Source: Leptospiraceae bacterium (GTDB taxonomy: Bacteria; Spirochaetota; Leptospiria; Leptospirales; Leptospiraceae). From it: a DNA stretch of 64,000 nt. The stretch is from the NCBI GenBank assembly GCA_016711485.1, contig JADJSX010000014.1, positions 1-64,000 on the forward strand, in the 5' to 3' direction. The translations under genes and the position numbers were made by a program. A model generated the notes under the pieces. The model did no database searches and was not told where the DNA came from. It saw nothing but the letters and a program-made list of their open reading frames with translations. Of the stretch, positions 54,062 through 62,937 are shown in pieces. Position 1 is the stretch's first letter; each line of letters starts with the position of its first letter.

Positions 54062-54153
54062 AGCAATCTTAAATCTTTTAGACTTTAGATTCTAATCTAA
54101 TGTATCGGTTCAATGAGTTTTTTTTTCTAATGATTATTTTTTGAAAAAATTTT

Positions 54154-55269
54154 TTAAGAAATAAACCCGCGCACCGGTGAATGTTTTTTTATCTCTTCAA
54201 AAATCTGTTTAATCTCACTTTCATTCAGAGCAATAAATTTAAAGATATAAGATTCAGAAAAAGAATCGGAACGTAAAATTTTTCCTCTTAGTATAAGTGG
54301 TAAAGCTCCAGGCGAAAGAGAAAGAGTCATTTCCCAAATATCAATTCTACGCAGAAGTGCTGAATTAAAGAATGGATCTCTTACATTTATTAAAGCAGCT
54401 CGATCAGAAAGTTTAACAAGTGAGCCTCTAATATTGGATGTTGATTGCACTTCCGTTTGCAAATTTAATCCATCAGGATCAGTTTCTTCTTCTGTTGAGA
54501 TAGATTCTTCCTTACTATGTACGGATAATATAGAATCCATATTTAGACCCCAGGGTGCAAGTTCAATGTCTCTAGTTAAGTCAGCAACTATATGTTCCTC
54601 ACCTTTTAATTGAATATCTCCTTCTTGAGAAAAGAGTATGCCACTATTATTCATTTTCTTTATCACACCCGGAATTAAACAACCGCCTGGAGTTTCTCGA
54701 TAAAAATAAATATTAATTTTTGTACCTTCATTTTCCTTTAGTAAAGCGGCATCAGAGATGGATAGTAAAACATCCGTTTCATTTTTGCTCATAACCTTTG
54801 CTAAAAAATAGAGGCCATCAATTTCAATTGCACATGCCTCTCCTACTTGCACATCTAAAATAGATTTAATTTCTGAATTATTGTCTGCAGACGGAAATAA
54901 TTTATCAAGAATCCGAACATAGGATTCCACTGATTCAGAATGATATTTCTTTAGATAAGAATAAAGATGTGTTTGAAAAGCTTTTTTATCATTTAATAAA
55001 TTTGCCTTCTGGCTTACCGACATATCGAGTGTGTTAAAAAAATGTTCTACAACGGAAATTTCTTTCGATGTTAACTTTTTATTATAAGAATAACTTAATA
55101 TATGCGTCCAACTGGAATTTGTTTTTTTCTCTCGTAAAAAGAGAAGTCGCGCTAATTGAATCACTATTACAAATAACAATACGAATATTAGAACTTGGAA
55201 TACTGTAGACGCGTTTGTCTCAGGCCAAACATACCATACTTCTGAATCAGCAAGAAAAAAGAATATCAT
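54154..55269 (-). CDS. Membrane-anchored hypothetical protein next to the HD-GYP gene
   Basis: A 371-residue protein with one transmembrane helix at about 22-45 (TVFQVLIFVLLFVIVIQLAR) and a cytoplasmic part of mainly beta character from about 140. Segments such as GEACAIEIDGLYFLAKVMSK and RGSLVKLSDRAALINVRDPF recall PilZ-like or flagellar-accessory beta barrels, but I see no RxxxR plus DxSxxG pair, so PilZ is only a guess. It begins 2 bp after the HD-GYP gene, hence one transcript. Confidence 0.6.
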   Translation of the reverse strand: MIFFFLADSEVWYVWPETNASTVFQVLIFVLLFVIVIQLARLLFLREKKTNSSWTHILSYSYNKKLTSKEISVVEHFFNTLDMSVSQKANLLNDKKAFQTHLYSYLKKYHSESVESYVRILDKLFPSADNNSEIKSILDVQVGEACAIEIDGLYFLAKVMSKNETDVLLSISDAALLKENEGTKINIYFYRETPGGCLIPGVIKKMNNSGILFSQEGDIQLKGEEHIVADLTRDIELAPWGLNMDSILSVHSKEESISTEEETDPDGLNLQTEVQSTSNIRGSLVKLSDRAALINVRDPFFNSALLRRIDIWEMTLSLSPGALPLILRGKILRSDSFSESYIFKFIALNESEIKQIFEEIKKHSPVRGFIS

Positions 55270-55271
55270 AA

Positions 55272-56435
55272 TTATTCATCGGAAGGAATTGCTTTAGTTA
55301 TATAAATTTTATCCTCTTCGGACAAATTGATAAAAGAATTGTCTTTCAACTTGAGTCCATTAGAATTTCTCACTATCATTAGGGATGGTCGAAGTGGTTT
55401 ATTTGGATTGGCATCAATTACAACTGCTTTGGAAGAATCCGAGAGCTCTACCCAAGATCCGATTGGATACATTGCTACTTTATTTAAAAATAAACGAATA
55501 AAGCTTAAATCGTATTTATTTGTATTTAAACTAATCATATTTTTCATTGCTTCATAAGGTAATAACGATTTTCTCCACGGACGATCTAAAATATGGGCAG
55601 CAAAATTATCAGCAATTGTAAATACACGCGCAAACTCATCTATATCTTTTTTTTGCATACGCTGTGGATAGCCAGTCCCATCAAAATTCTCATGGTGCTG
55701 TAATGCAACTAACCCAAGTGTATTTTTTAATTTCAAAACTTTTGTCAGTATTTGATATCCAAAGAGTGGATGTTTTTTAATTACTTTAAATTCTTCATCG
55801 TTTAGAGTAGAGTTTTTTTCAGATATAACAGAAGGAATTTTTGCCATACCAATATCAGCTAATAGTCCTGATATAGCAAGTTCAATCATTTTAGGTCTAG
55901 AATATTCCAATAGAGAACCAATTAACAATGCAAATAATGTAGCATATACTACTTGGTTATATAAATAATAGCCATTTGTTTGATGGCTAACTAAACAGTA
56001 ACAAAGATGATTGTTAGATTTAACATGATCGACTAATTTATCTGCGATGTCTCTTACGGGGTTAATGTCAAATGCCTTATCCTCTGAAATTTTTCGGAAT
56101 AATGCTTGCATTACAACGAAACTTTCTTTGAACACTGCTTCAAAGCCTGGAATATTTTTTTGAATTTGAATGTAAGTATTTTTTAACTGTAGAATTTTGA
56201 AATCATGATCAGAAGATGGGAATACATTTGTATCAAGTACGAGACTATTTGATACAGCCTCTTCTACTAACTCTCCAGAAGTTAACACTTCTTTAAATCC
56301 AAATTTATTTAGCCGCACTATATCCGCTTCTGATATAGGGGTATTTGCATTTATAAATATACTTTCTTTATCCAAATACAATGGTTTCGTATATCGACTA
56401 CCAACCTTTAGATCAGATGTATTAATCACCTTCAT
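55272..56435 (-). CDS. HD-GYP domain protein with degenerate metal site
   Basis: A 387-residue protein. The N-terminal 70 residues resemble the DUF3391-type leader of HD-GYP proteins. In the HD-GYP domain the HD pair is A193-D194 (GLLADIGMAKIP instead of LLHDIGKxxIP), and the earlier metal His (usually HS) appears as NQ at about 160. Later elements are kept: KHPLFGYQIL and HHENFDGTGYP (247-257). It is probably not a working c-di-GMP phosphodiesterase and may sense the nucleotide. It lies between the flhB-like gene and the membrane protein in the same orientation. Confidence 0.82.
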   Translation of the reverse strand: MKVINTSDLKVGSRYTKPLYLDKESIFINANTPISEADIVRLNKFGFKEVLTSGELVEEAVSNSLVLDTNVFPSSDHDFKILQLKNTYIQIQKNIPGFEAVFKESFVVMQALFRKISEDKAFDINPVRDIADKLVDHVKSNNHLCYCLVSHQTNGYYLYNQVVYATLFALLIGSLLEYSRPKMIELAISGLLADIGMAKIPSVISEKNSTLNDEEFKVIKKHPLFGYQILTKVLKLKNTLGLVALQHHENFDGTGYPQRMQKKDIDEFARVFTIADNFAAHILDRPWRKSLLPYEAMKNMISLNTNKYDLSFIRLFLNKVAMYPIGSWVELSDSSKAVVIDANPNKPLRPSLMIVRNSNGLKLKDNSFINLSEEDKIYITKAIPSDE

Positions 56436-56480
56436 TTATTAAAATAATTCTCCCTTTAGAACATTATCAGAAATGCTTCT

Positions 56481-56744
56481 CTATTTCAATTCATTTTCTA
56501 GTTTATATAAAAAGCTGAAAACAGTTGCAACAGCCTTATACAAGGATTCTGGGATTTCATGTCCCACTGGAACCCGCATTAAAGTAGACGCTAAAAATTC
56601 GTCTTTTACTATTGGGACATTATTAGCGTCCGCAATTTCTTTAATTTTTTCCCCTAAATAGCCCGTACCACTAGCTACAACAATAGGTGCGTTATCTTTT
56701 TCAGGGATAAATTTTAAGGCAACTGCATTCATTAAGCGATCCAA
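56481..56744 (-). CDS. FlhB-like C-terminal domain protein (FhlB/YlqH type)
   Basis: An 87-residue protein equivalent to the cytoplasmic tail of FlhB without its membrane part or NPTH autocleavage site: AVALKFIPEKDNAPIVVASG, then AKANNVPI-like ADANNVPIVKDEFLASTLMR and VPVGHEIPESLYKAVATVFS. Such solo domains can replace the FlhB C-terminal fragment in flagellar export switching (family knowledge). The start overlaps the FliK-like gene by 13 bp. Confidence 0.88.
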   Translation of the reverse strand: MDRLMNAVALKFIPEKDNAPIVVASGTGYLGEKIKEIADANNVPIVKDEFLASTLMRVPVGHEIPESLYKAVATVFSFLYKLENELK

Positions 56745-57487
56745 TTTCCTCTACTGTGTATACTAGAATAATGAAATATGATATTATTAGCAGGGATTGA
56801 ATTAGACGAAAGCATTTTTTTTAATTCTGGTAAGTTTTCATTTGCCAATAAATAACTCGAAAGGGAATGAAAAACGGAATGTAATACTAGATCCGATAAG
56901 TCTTCGTTTTTCCAATGAAAATAGGAATTTACATCGCCTAAGTTTTTGGAAGAAAATTGAAAATAAAATCCGAATGAGTCTGCAAACCTCCCAAAAAAGG
57001 CATTTGCTTCTCCCTCTTTGAAATTCCAGGAAAAATATTGAGTATCCTGATTCCATTCGATACCAGGGAAAAATACTTCGAGCAATTGGATTAATTTCTG
57101 AATAGAAACTTCAGATTGCAAAGGTTCAAGCGATTTATTGACTAATTTTAATGGGGAAAAATAATTTTTACTCCATAAATCCTCCTGCTTAAATATCTCA
57201 GAAGTAGAATTACTTCGATTAATTACCTCTAGGTGAACCTGATTTGCAACTCGATTTACATTTAACTTTAACGTCTCTCCTTGAATTAACCTAGTTTCTG
57301 ATTGAAGTTTAACTTGTTTCCCTAAAATTTCCAAAAGATATGTATTACCTTTTAGTATTTCTAATACTTTTGCAGTTAAAGATGTTTTGGACTGTAAAAT
57401 TTCTTCTAAAGAAATAGAAGAATTCCCGTTTTGTATTCGCAAAAAATCTAAAGGAGGTATTATTTTGGGAGTTACCTTAAATTCCAT
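56732..57487 (-). CDS. FliK/YlqG-like protein
   Basis: A 251-residue protein whose middle (about 40-95: LTAKVLEILKGNTYLLEILG, then LQSETRLIQGETLKLNVNRV) resembles the domain seen in FliK/YlqG hook-length-control relatives. The C-terminal part is divergent. Assignment relies mainly on position between rnhB and an FlhB-like gene, the same order as rnhB-ylqG-ylqH in Bacillus. It overlaps both neighbours (11 and 13 bp). Confidence in function is moderate. Confidence 0.6.
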   Translation of the reverse strand: MEFKVTPKIIPPLDFLRIQNGNSSISLEEILQSKTSLTAKVLEILKGNTYLLEILGKQVKLQSETRLIQGETLKLNVNRVANQVHLEVINRSNSTSEIFKQEDLWSKNYFSPLKLVNKSLEPLQSEVSIQKLIQLLEVFFPGIEWNQDTQYFSWNFKEGEANAFFGRFADSFGFYFQFSSKNLGDVNSYFHWKNEDLSDLVLHSVFHSLSSYLLANENLPELKKMLSSNSIPANNIIFHYSSIHSRGNWIA

Positions 57488-58082
57488 GCGCGCCAGCCTT
57501 AAGCTGAAAAGACATTCTATGTATCGGCGTATAACCTAACTCTTTAATTTTAGTTATATGAAAAGCTGTTCCGTATCCTTTATGACCTTCAAATCCATAA
57601 CCTGGGAATTTGGCAGAAACAGAATTCATATAGCGATCCCTTTTGACTTTTGCGATAATAGAAGCTGCTGCGATCGATGCAACTTTAGAGTCTCCTTTTA
57701 TGATCGATTTATAAGAGAAGGGAAATTTGTTTTCTAATTGATGTTTCTTGAAATTGTAATTCCCATCAATCAATAAATAAGGATTAGGTAATTTTGTTTT
57801 TTTTATCAGTTTTTGCACAGCAGAAAAAATAGAATAGGACATTCCGTGTTTGTCAATAAATTTATTACTAACAAACTGATGCACAATTAAGTCAGCAGAA
57901 AAATAAATTTCTTCGTAAAGAGATTCTCTTTTTTTTTCTGATAGTTTTTTGGAATCATTTAATCCTATGAGGATTTTTCCTTCAAGGATTTCAAGAAGTT
58001 TTGGTTTAGAAAATGCAACTAAGGCAACAGATAGGGGGCCTGCTAAAGGTCCTCTACCTGCTTCATCGATTCCACAGACCAC
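57477..58082 (-). CDS. rnhB: Ribonuclease HII
   Basis: A 201-residue RNase that cuts RNA in RNA-DNA hybrids. Motifs: CGIDEAGRGPLAGPLSVALV (DEAGRG), GLNDSKKLSEKKRE, then KGDSKVASIAAASIIAKVKR with the third acidic residue, and GHKGYGTAFH. The GTG start at 58082 leaves a very short N-terminus. The frame is open upstream without an ATG almost to rplS (YRFQPEEFSFSETLV), so a non-canonical earlier start is possible. Confidence 0.93.
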   Translation of the reverse strand: MVCGIDEAGRGPLAGPLSVALVAFSKPKLLEILEGKILIGLNDSKKLSEKKRESLYEEIYFSADLIVHQFVSNKFIDKHGMSYSIFSAVQKLIKKTKLPNPYLLIDGNYNFKKHQLENKFPFSYKSIIKGDSKVASIAAASIIAKVKRDRYMNSVSAKFPGYGFEGHKGYGTAFHITKIKELGYTPIHRMSFQLKAGAHGI

Positions 58083-58150
58083 AAGAGTTTCCGAAAAAGA
58101 AAATTCTTCCGGCTGGAATCGATACTTTGTCTGTATTAAAGGAAAAAGAT

Positions 58151-58603
58151 CTATGCTGCTGCTGTAACTTGTGTATCAGTTGCGGCAGATTCTTTTTGGG
58201 AATTTGCCAATTCTTTTTCTCTTTTACGTTCTGCTTGGACAATAGCTTGTCCACCACGTAACTCTTTAATACGCGCATTCTTACCAGATTTTTCACGTAA
58301 GAAATATAGTTTCGCTCTTCTAACATGGCCTTTACGGACGAGCTCAATTTTAGAAATCTTTGGAGAATAAAGAGGAAAAATTCTTTCTACACCAACGTCA
58401 TAAGAAACTCTTCTTACATTAAAGGATTTATCATTCATTTTATTAGCAATGGAAATCACAACACCTTCGTAAATCTGTGTTCTTTCTTTTCCTGACTCAA
58501 CAATTTTATAGTGTACTTTTACAGTATCTCCAATAGAAAAATTAATTTCTCTTCTATTCATGTCTGATTCAAATAATTTTGCGATCTCGTGGTTCATATT
58601 CAA
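58151..58603 (-). CDS. rplS: Ribosomal protein L19 with C-terminal extension
   Basis: The canonical L19 core (FSIGDTVKVHYKIVESGKER, then GVERIFPLYSPKISKIELVR and the RRAKLYFLRE end) is followed by about 30 extra residues rich in Ala, Glu and Lys, ending TDTQVTAAA; 150 residues against about 115 in E. coli. It lies 9 bp after trmD in the rpsP operon. Confidence 0.95.
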   Translation of the reverse strand: MNMNHEIAKLFESDMNRREINFSIGDTVKVHYKIVESGKERTQIYEGVVISIANKMNDKSFNVRRVSYDVGVERIFPLYSPKISKIELVRKGHVRRAKLYFLREKSGKNARIKELRGGQAIVQAERKREKELANSQKESAATDTQVTAAA

Positions 58604-58612
58604 TTCCTTTCG

Positions 58613-59266
58613 TTAACGATTCGTTTTTTTTCTATTCTTCTCTTTCCATTTACTAATTTCAGAATGATTCCCGCTGATTAACACATCCGGAACCAACCAT
58701 TCATTGTAGCTCTGTGGCTTAGTATATTGAGGGTATTCTAATTGCCCTTCCTGATTATGGGATTCATCCACAAGACTTCCGTATGAGTCTCCCATAAACC
58801 CGGGTAAAAGCCTTATCACTGAATCGGAAACACAAAGTGATGGCAAATCTCCCGATGAAAGAACATAATTTCCAAGGCTTAGTTCTACGTCAACTAAATG
58901 TTCTGTAACCCTATGATCTATTCCTTCGTAATAACCAGATAGAAACGTTATGTTGTTTTTCTTTTCCGCAAAATCTGCAGCCATTTTTTGAGTATAGGGA
59001 AGGCCACTCGGGCTCATTAGACAAACTGTTCCCTTGGCATCTCCTAAAGCAAGGAGAGCCTTGTGAATAGGCTCAACTTTGAGTAGCATACCAGGACCGC
59101 CACCATACACGGTATCGTCTACACGGCCAAATTTATCATTTGAGAAATCTCGAAGGTTTATTACATTGATTTGAAAAACACCTTTTTCTATCGCCTTTTT
59201 AGGCAATCCTTCCGCAAAATAGGCATGGATTTTACTCGGAAATAAAGTTATAAAATTAATCTGCAA
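58613..59266 (-). CDS. trmD: tRNA (guanine-N1)-methyltransferase
   Basis: A 217-residue SPOUT methyltransferase that makes m1G37 in tRNA. Motifs: DDTVYGGGPGMLLKVEPIHK, GYYEGIDHRVTEHLVDVELS and the SAM-knot LGNYVLSSGDLPSLCVSDSV, then SHNQEGQLEYPQYTKPQ. Slightly short at the C-terminus. It overlaps rimM by 11 bp. Confidence 0.95.
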   Translation of the reverse strand: MQINFITLFPSKIHAYFAEGLPKKAIEKGVFQINVINLRDFSNDKFGRVDDTVYGGGPGMLLKVEPIHKALLALGDAKGTVCLMSPSGLPYTQKMAADFAEKKNNITFLSGYYEGIDHRVTEHLVDVELSLGNYVLSSGDLPSLCVSDSVIRLLPGFMGDSYGSLVDESHNQEGQLEYPQYTKPQSYNEWLVPDVLISGNHSEISKWKEKNRKKTNR

Positions 59267-59777
59267 AAAGCCAGTCCTCCCAATTCAGAATTTCAATCCT
59301 CTGACTTTCTAAATTTACTAGACCTACAAATTGATTAATAAAAGGAATTAAAACTTCTGTCGTACCATCCGTGAAAAGTAAAATAGGGTGAACTGGATTT
59401 TCCAATACTTCTTGGAGCTTAAAATTGGAATAAATAACCTCGCCCGTATAAGGTATGAATCCTAACAATTGATGTGTAAAAAATTCCCCTGGTTCTAACA
59501 ATGTCTCTGTATCTTTTTTGGGAAAATAGATAATCTTTCCAATTAGTTTTTCTGATTCTTCAATTTTTCGAAAACCTTCTATGGAAAGGATATGGATATT
59601 TTTCTCCTTTCGTATACTTTGTATTTTGAAAGGTCTCAGCTGATCATTATGAGAAATGTAAACTTGTGAATTAGTTTGGAGGGAGGAAAGAATATCACCG
59701 CTACTAGCAACTTTCAAAAAGCCTTTTAGACCGAAAGTAGAGGTGATTTTTCCTATGGAAATAAAATCATCAATCAA
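59256..59777 (-). CDS. rimM: 16S rRNA processing protein RimM
   Basis: A 173-residue protein for 30S assembly. The N-terminal barrel opens ISIGKITSTFGLKGFLKVAS; the PRC-barrel half includes EFFTHQLLGFIPYTG and LIPFINQFVGLVNLESQRIE. It overlaps khpA (8 bp) and trmD (11 bp), in the classic rpsP-khpA-rimM-trmD-rplS order. Confidence 0.94.
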   Translation of the reverse strand: MIDDFISIGKITSTFGLKGFLKVASSGDILSSLQTNSQVYISHNDQLRPFKIQSIRKEKNIHILSIEGFRKIEESEKLIGKIIYFPKKDTETLLEPGEFFTHQLLGFIPYTGEVIYSNFKLQEVLENPVHPILLFTDGTTEVLIPFINQFVGLVNLESQRIEILNWEDWLFAD

Positions 59778-60006
59778 TGATTTCTAAACTGTAATTCTTT
59801 CCTTCTTTTGCGCTGGAAGCAGCAATTAAAGTTCTGAGAGATTTTGCGATTCTGCCATTTCTGCCAATCACTTTCCCAATGTCTTCGGGTGCGACGATTA
59901 GCTCTAAAATAGTTTCCTCTTCTGCTTCCACTTCTCTGACATTGACCGCTTCTGGTTTATCAACTAAAAAGGAGACAATATATCTAAGTAATGCTTCTGA
60001 ATGCAT
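59770..60006 (-). CDS. khpA: KH-domain RNA-binding protein KhpA
   Basis: A 78-residue single KH domain with the GxxG loop in DIGKVIGRNGRIAKSLRTLI. It binds RNA, often with KhpB, and influences cell division and translation in other bacteria. It starts 2 bp after rpsP. Confidence 0.93.
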   Translation of the reverse strand: MHSEALLRYIVSFLVDKPEAVNVREVEAEEETILELIVAPEDIGKVIGRNGRIAKSLRTLIAASSAKEGKNYSLEIID

Positions 60007-60008
60007 AA

Positions 60009-60266
60009 TTATTTAGCTTTGAATTTACTCCAAACACCAGACTTTCTAAATAAATCTTTTACTGTGTTCGTAGGCTGTGCACCTTTTTTAAGCCAGCTAA
60101 TTGTTTTTTCATCGTTGATCACTACTTGGTTTGTTTTATTAATTGGGTGGTATTGACCTACTACATCAATAAATCTTCCATCTCTAGGGAATCTGCTATC
60201 TGCAGCCACAATTCTATAATGAGGTTCGTTTTTTGTTCCAGTTCTTTGTAATCTAAGTTTAACCAA
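60009..60266 (-). CDS. rpsP: Ribosomal protein S16
   Basis: An 85-residue S16: MVKLRLQRTGTKNEPHYRIV, ADSRFPRDGRFIDVVGQYHP. First gene of the ribosomal/tRNA-modification operon. AAAGGAAAT precedes the ATG, and the 87-bp gap to rpe should contain the operon promoter, which I cannot place. Confidence 0.96.
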   Translation of the reverse strand: MVKLRLQRTGTKNEPHYRIVAADSRFPRDGRFIDVVGQYHPINKTNQVVINDEKTISWLKKGAQPTNTVKDLFRKSGVWSKFKAK

Positions 60267-60353
60267 TGTTTATTTCCTTTCTATCATTCCTTGAGACCAC
60301 CCATAAGAGTAAGTCGGGACATGAAATCCTTCATAAAGTAACAAAAAAAAATA

Positions 60354-61001
60354 CTAGCTATTTGTCAACTTTTTAAGAGCTAAAGCACTTTCATTTGGCT
60401 TTCCAGCTTTAAAAACAGAAGATCCAGCTACACAAATATTGACACCTATGTCTGATAATTTACCAATATTGTCAGAGTTCACACCCCCATCCACTTCTAG
60501 TTGAATTGGATAGGAACCAATGATTTCTTTTGCACGATTAATTTTTTCAAGGCCACTTTTTACAAAACTCTGCCCATAAAAACCAGGCTCTACAGTCATA
60601 ATCAAAATCAAATCAATGTAAGGGAGGCAGTCCTCGATCATATAGACTGGAGTGGCAGGATTTAAGGCTATGCCAACTTTTATCCCTTGTTTACGAATAT
60701 CTTCCGCCAAACGAATCGGAAAGTGGGTTGCCTCGCGATGAAATGTGATAATCTCAGGTTTTAGTTTATAATACTTTGGAACGTGAAATTCAGGATTATT
60801 TACCATCAAATGAACGTCTAGTGGAATACTGGTTAGTTTACCTACTTCCTCTGTGAGTGCTTCTCCAAAACTAATTTGAGGCACAAAATTCCCGTCCATT
60901 ATATCCATATGTATATAATCAATAGCCTTAGGCTTAAACTTTGGGACTAAGGAAGCTAAAGAGATTAAGGGGGTTGCTAAAATGGATGCTGATATTTTCA
61001 T
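60354..61001 (-). CDS. rpe: Ribulose-phosphate 3-epimerase
   Basis: A 215-residue TIM-barrel enzyme of the pentose phosphate pathway. Signatures: IDYIHMDIMDGNFVPQISFG, PLDVHLMV, IALNPATP, ILIMTVEPGFYGQSF and LEVDGGVN, containing the metal-binding His and Asp residues. The start shares a base with the stop of the PASTA gene (TAATG). Confidence 0.95.
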   Translation of the reverse strand: MKISASILATPLISLASLVPKFKPKAIDYIHMDIMDGNFVPQISFGEALTEEVGKLTSIPLDVHLMVNNPEFHVPKYYKLKPEIITFHREATHFPIRLAEDIRKQGIKVGIALNPATPVYMIEDCLPYIDLILIMTVEPGFYGQSFVKSGLEKINRAKEIIGSYPIQLEVDGGVNSDNIGKLSDIGVNICVAGSSVFKAGKPNESALALKKLTNS

Positions 61002-61999
61002 TATAAATCACTCCTAAATTTGATAGATTTTTCTTTTTCACCGTCCATACCAATTACAGAGATACGAATATCTCCTTCTCGATAGAAAACAAATTTTAGC
61101 TCTTCCTCTTTTTGAAACGGAATGTCTTCAAATAAATTCTGTATCGAAGAATCATCATCCATTTTTTGAATTTGAAGCTTGTAAGGTTTAGAACTATCTA
61201 CTTTGTATGTTACTTTTTCGTATCCACTTTGAACTTTGTTTTCCTGCTCAAAGAAATAAACTTTAAAACTATAAGTGCCATTGGAATCACTTGTGTAGGA
61301 TTCAATAAGCCCATTTTCTCGTTTATCTTTGGTAGGTAAAATTTCTGATACTTTGTATTTGAGTTTTCTGACATTTAGAATTTTAGATACAAGGGGAAAC
61401 GGAAGACCTTTATAATCGTCAATTCGAGAAGATTTATCTTTCACATCTGGCTCGGTGACTAATAGAAATATTTTTTCGCGAGTTGTGATTACTTTATCTG
61501 GTTCCGGAATTTGACCAACAACCGTTTCCGGAGATTGCCCTTCCGATACAGGGACATACGTAATACCACCAATCATTAAACTTACATAGGTTTCACCAGA
61601 AAGTACTTTATCCAATGCAGCTTTGGCATTGTTTAGAGTCTGTCCTTTTAAATCAGGCATTGTAACTCTATCCACACCAGTGTTTACAGTGAGATAAAGT
61701 TTGGAACCAGCTTCCACATTTTTTCCTGCAGAAATAGACTGGTATAAAATTTCTCCGTCATTCTTTTCTGGAAAACGTTTATTTTCAATTCTGACTTTTA
61801 GTCTGAGTCGCATGAGCTCATTGTGGACTTCTACATATTGTTGCCCAACTAAATCTGGCATAACGATACTGGAGGAACTCTTAGTTCTAAGTAAAACAAC
61901 AAGGAATGCCGCGATAAAAAAAACTATGAGTCCAGTTATGATAAACAAAATATAACCAAGAGCTGGAACTACTTTTAACTTATTTAAAAATTCTTTCAA
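61001..61999 (-). CDS. PASTA-domain membrane protein
   Basis: A 332-residue protein with a short cytoplasmic N-terminus, one transmembrane helix (about 15-40) and two or three PASTA repeats (about 46-205), for example MPDLVGQQYVEVHNELMRLR and MPDLKGQTLNNAKAALDKVL. Unlike PASTA kinases it has no kinase domain; the C-terminal 120 residues are of unknown fold. PASTA domains bind peptidoglycan stem peptides or beta-lactams. It overlaps fmt by 4 bp. Confidence 0.88.
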   Translation of the reverse strand: MKEFLNKLKVVPALGYILFIITGLIVFFIAAFLVVLLRTKSSSSIVMPDLVGQQYVEVHNELMRLRLKVRIENKRFPEKNDGEILYQSISAGKNVEAGSKLYLTVNTGVDRVTMPDLKGQTLNNAKAALDKVLSGETYVSLMIGGITYVPVSEGQSPETVVGQIPEPDKVITTREKIFLLVTEPDVKDKSSRIDDYKGLPFPLVSKILNVRKLKYKVSEILPTKDKRENGLIESYTSDSNGTYSFKVYFFEQENKVQSGYEKVTYKVDSSKPYKLQIQKMDDDSSIQNLFEDIPFQKEEELKFVFYREGDIRISVIGMDGEKEKSIKFRSDL

Positions 62000-62937
62000 A
62001 GGAAAATTTCTCCCGTTTGAGGCTTATTGCCATTGATAAAGTCCACAGAGGACATTACCTTCTTATTTTCTGGCTGAAGGGATTCAAGAATTAAAATTTT
62101 AGAATCTCCACACTCGACTGCGATTGTTTTTTTATTCAAGAGATGCAGGGTTCCCGGTTTATTCAAAACCGATTCCAATTTATCCTGTTGAAGTTTAACA
62201 GAATAAATATTCAGCCTCTTTCCCCGAAAACTAGTGTAACATATATACCCGGGATTAAATGCACGAATCTTGTTAAATAAAAACTCCGCAGGCTCAGAGA
62301 AATCTAGTTTTCGATCGTCGGGTTTTATTTTTTTACAATGGGTCGCATTTGCGTGGTCTTGTGGTCTAGCAAAAAACTTAGAATCCGTTTTTGTTTTTAG
62401 AATTCGTAGTATATCTTGAATTCCTAGTTCCGTAATTTTCTCAAGTAAAGTTCCAAAAGTATCTTCTTGCGAAATGAGAACTGTAACTTGACTAATTATA
62501 TCTCCTGCATCTAATTCTTCGGTAATGTATTGCAGAGTCGCACCGGTTTCTTTTTTCCCATCTAAAATGGCAGACTGAACCGGAGATGCTCCGCGGTATT
62601 CGGGAAGTAGACTTCCGTGGAGGTTAATTGTGCCTAACCTCGGAAAATTAAAAATCTCTTTTGGAATAATATAACCATATGCAAATACTATGTAAATATC
62701 AACTGAGAAAGAATTTATTTCCTCTATCGCCGACTCGTTTCGAATACTAGAAAATTGTAAAACTGGAATCGAATTATCTAATGCTGTTTTTTTTACAGGC
62801 GAAGGGGTCGGATTTTTATCACGACCAATAGGTTTATCCATATTAGTCGCGACGAAAGAAACTTCATACCCTTCCTTTATTAAAGCACTCAGTAATTTAG
62901 CTGAATGCTCCGGAGTTCCAAAATAGCCTATTTTCAT
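61996..62937 (-). CDS. fmt: Methionyl-tRNA formyltransferase
   Basis: A 313-residue enzyme that formylates initiator Met-tRNA with 10-formyl-THF. The catalytic motif is INLHGSLLPEYRGASPVQ (Asn and His), with the Asp in EELDAGDIISQ; the N-terminal nucleotide fold starts MKIGYFGTPEHSAKLL. The ATG directly follows the stop of the flotillin gene. Confidence 0.95.
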   Translation of the reverse strand: MKIGYFGTPEHSAKLLSALIKEGYEVSFVATNMDKPIGRDKNPTPSPVKKTALDNSIPVLQFSSIRNESAIEEINSFSVDIYIVFAYGYIIPKEIFNFPRLGTINLHGSLLPEYRGASPVQSAILDGKKETGATLQYITEELDAGDIISQVTVLISQEDTFGTLLEKITELGIQDILRILKTKTDSKFFARPQDHANATHCKKIKPDDRKLDFSEPAEFLFNKIRAFNPGYICYTSFRGKRLNIYSVKLQQDKLESVLNKPGTLHLLNKKTIAVECGDSKILILESLQPENKKVMSSVDFINGNKPQTGEIFL

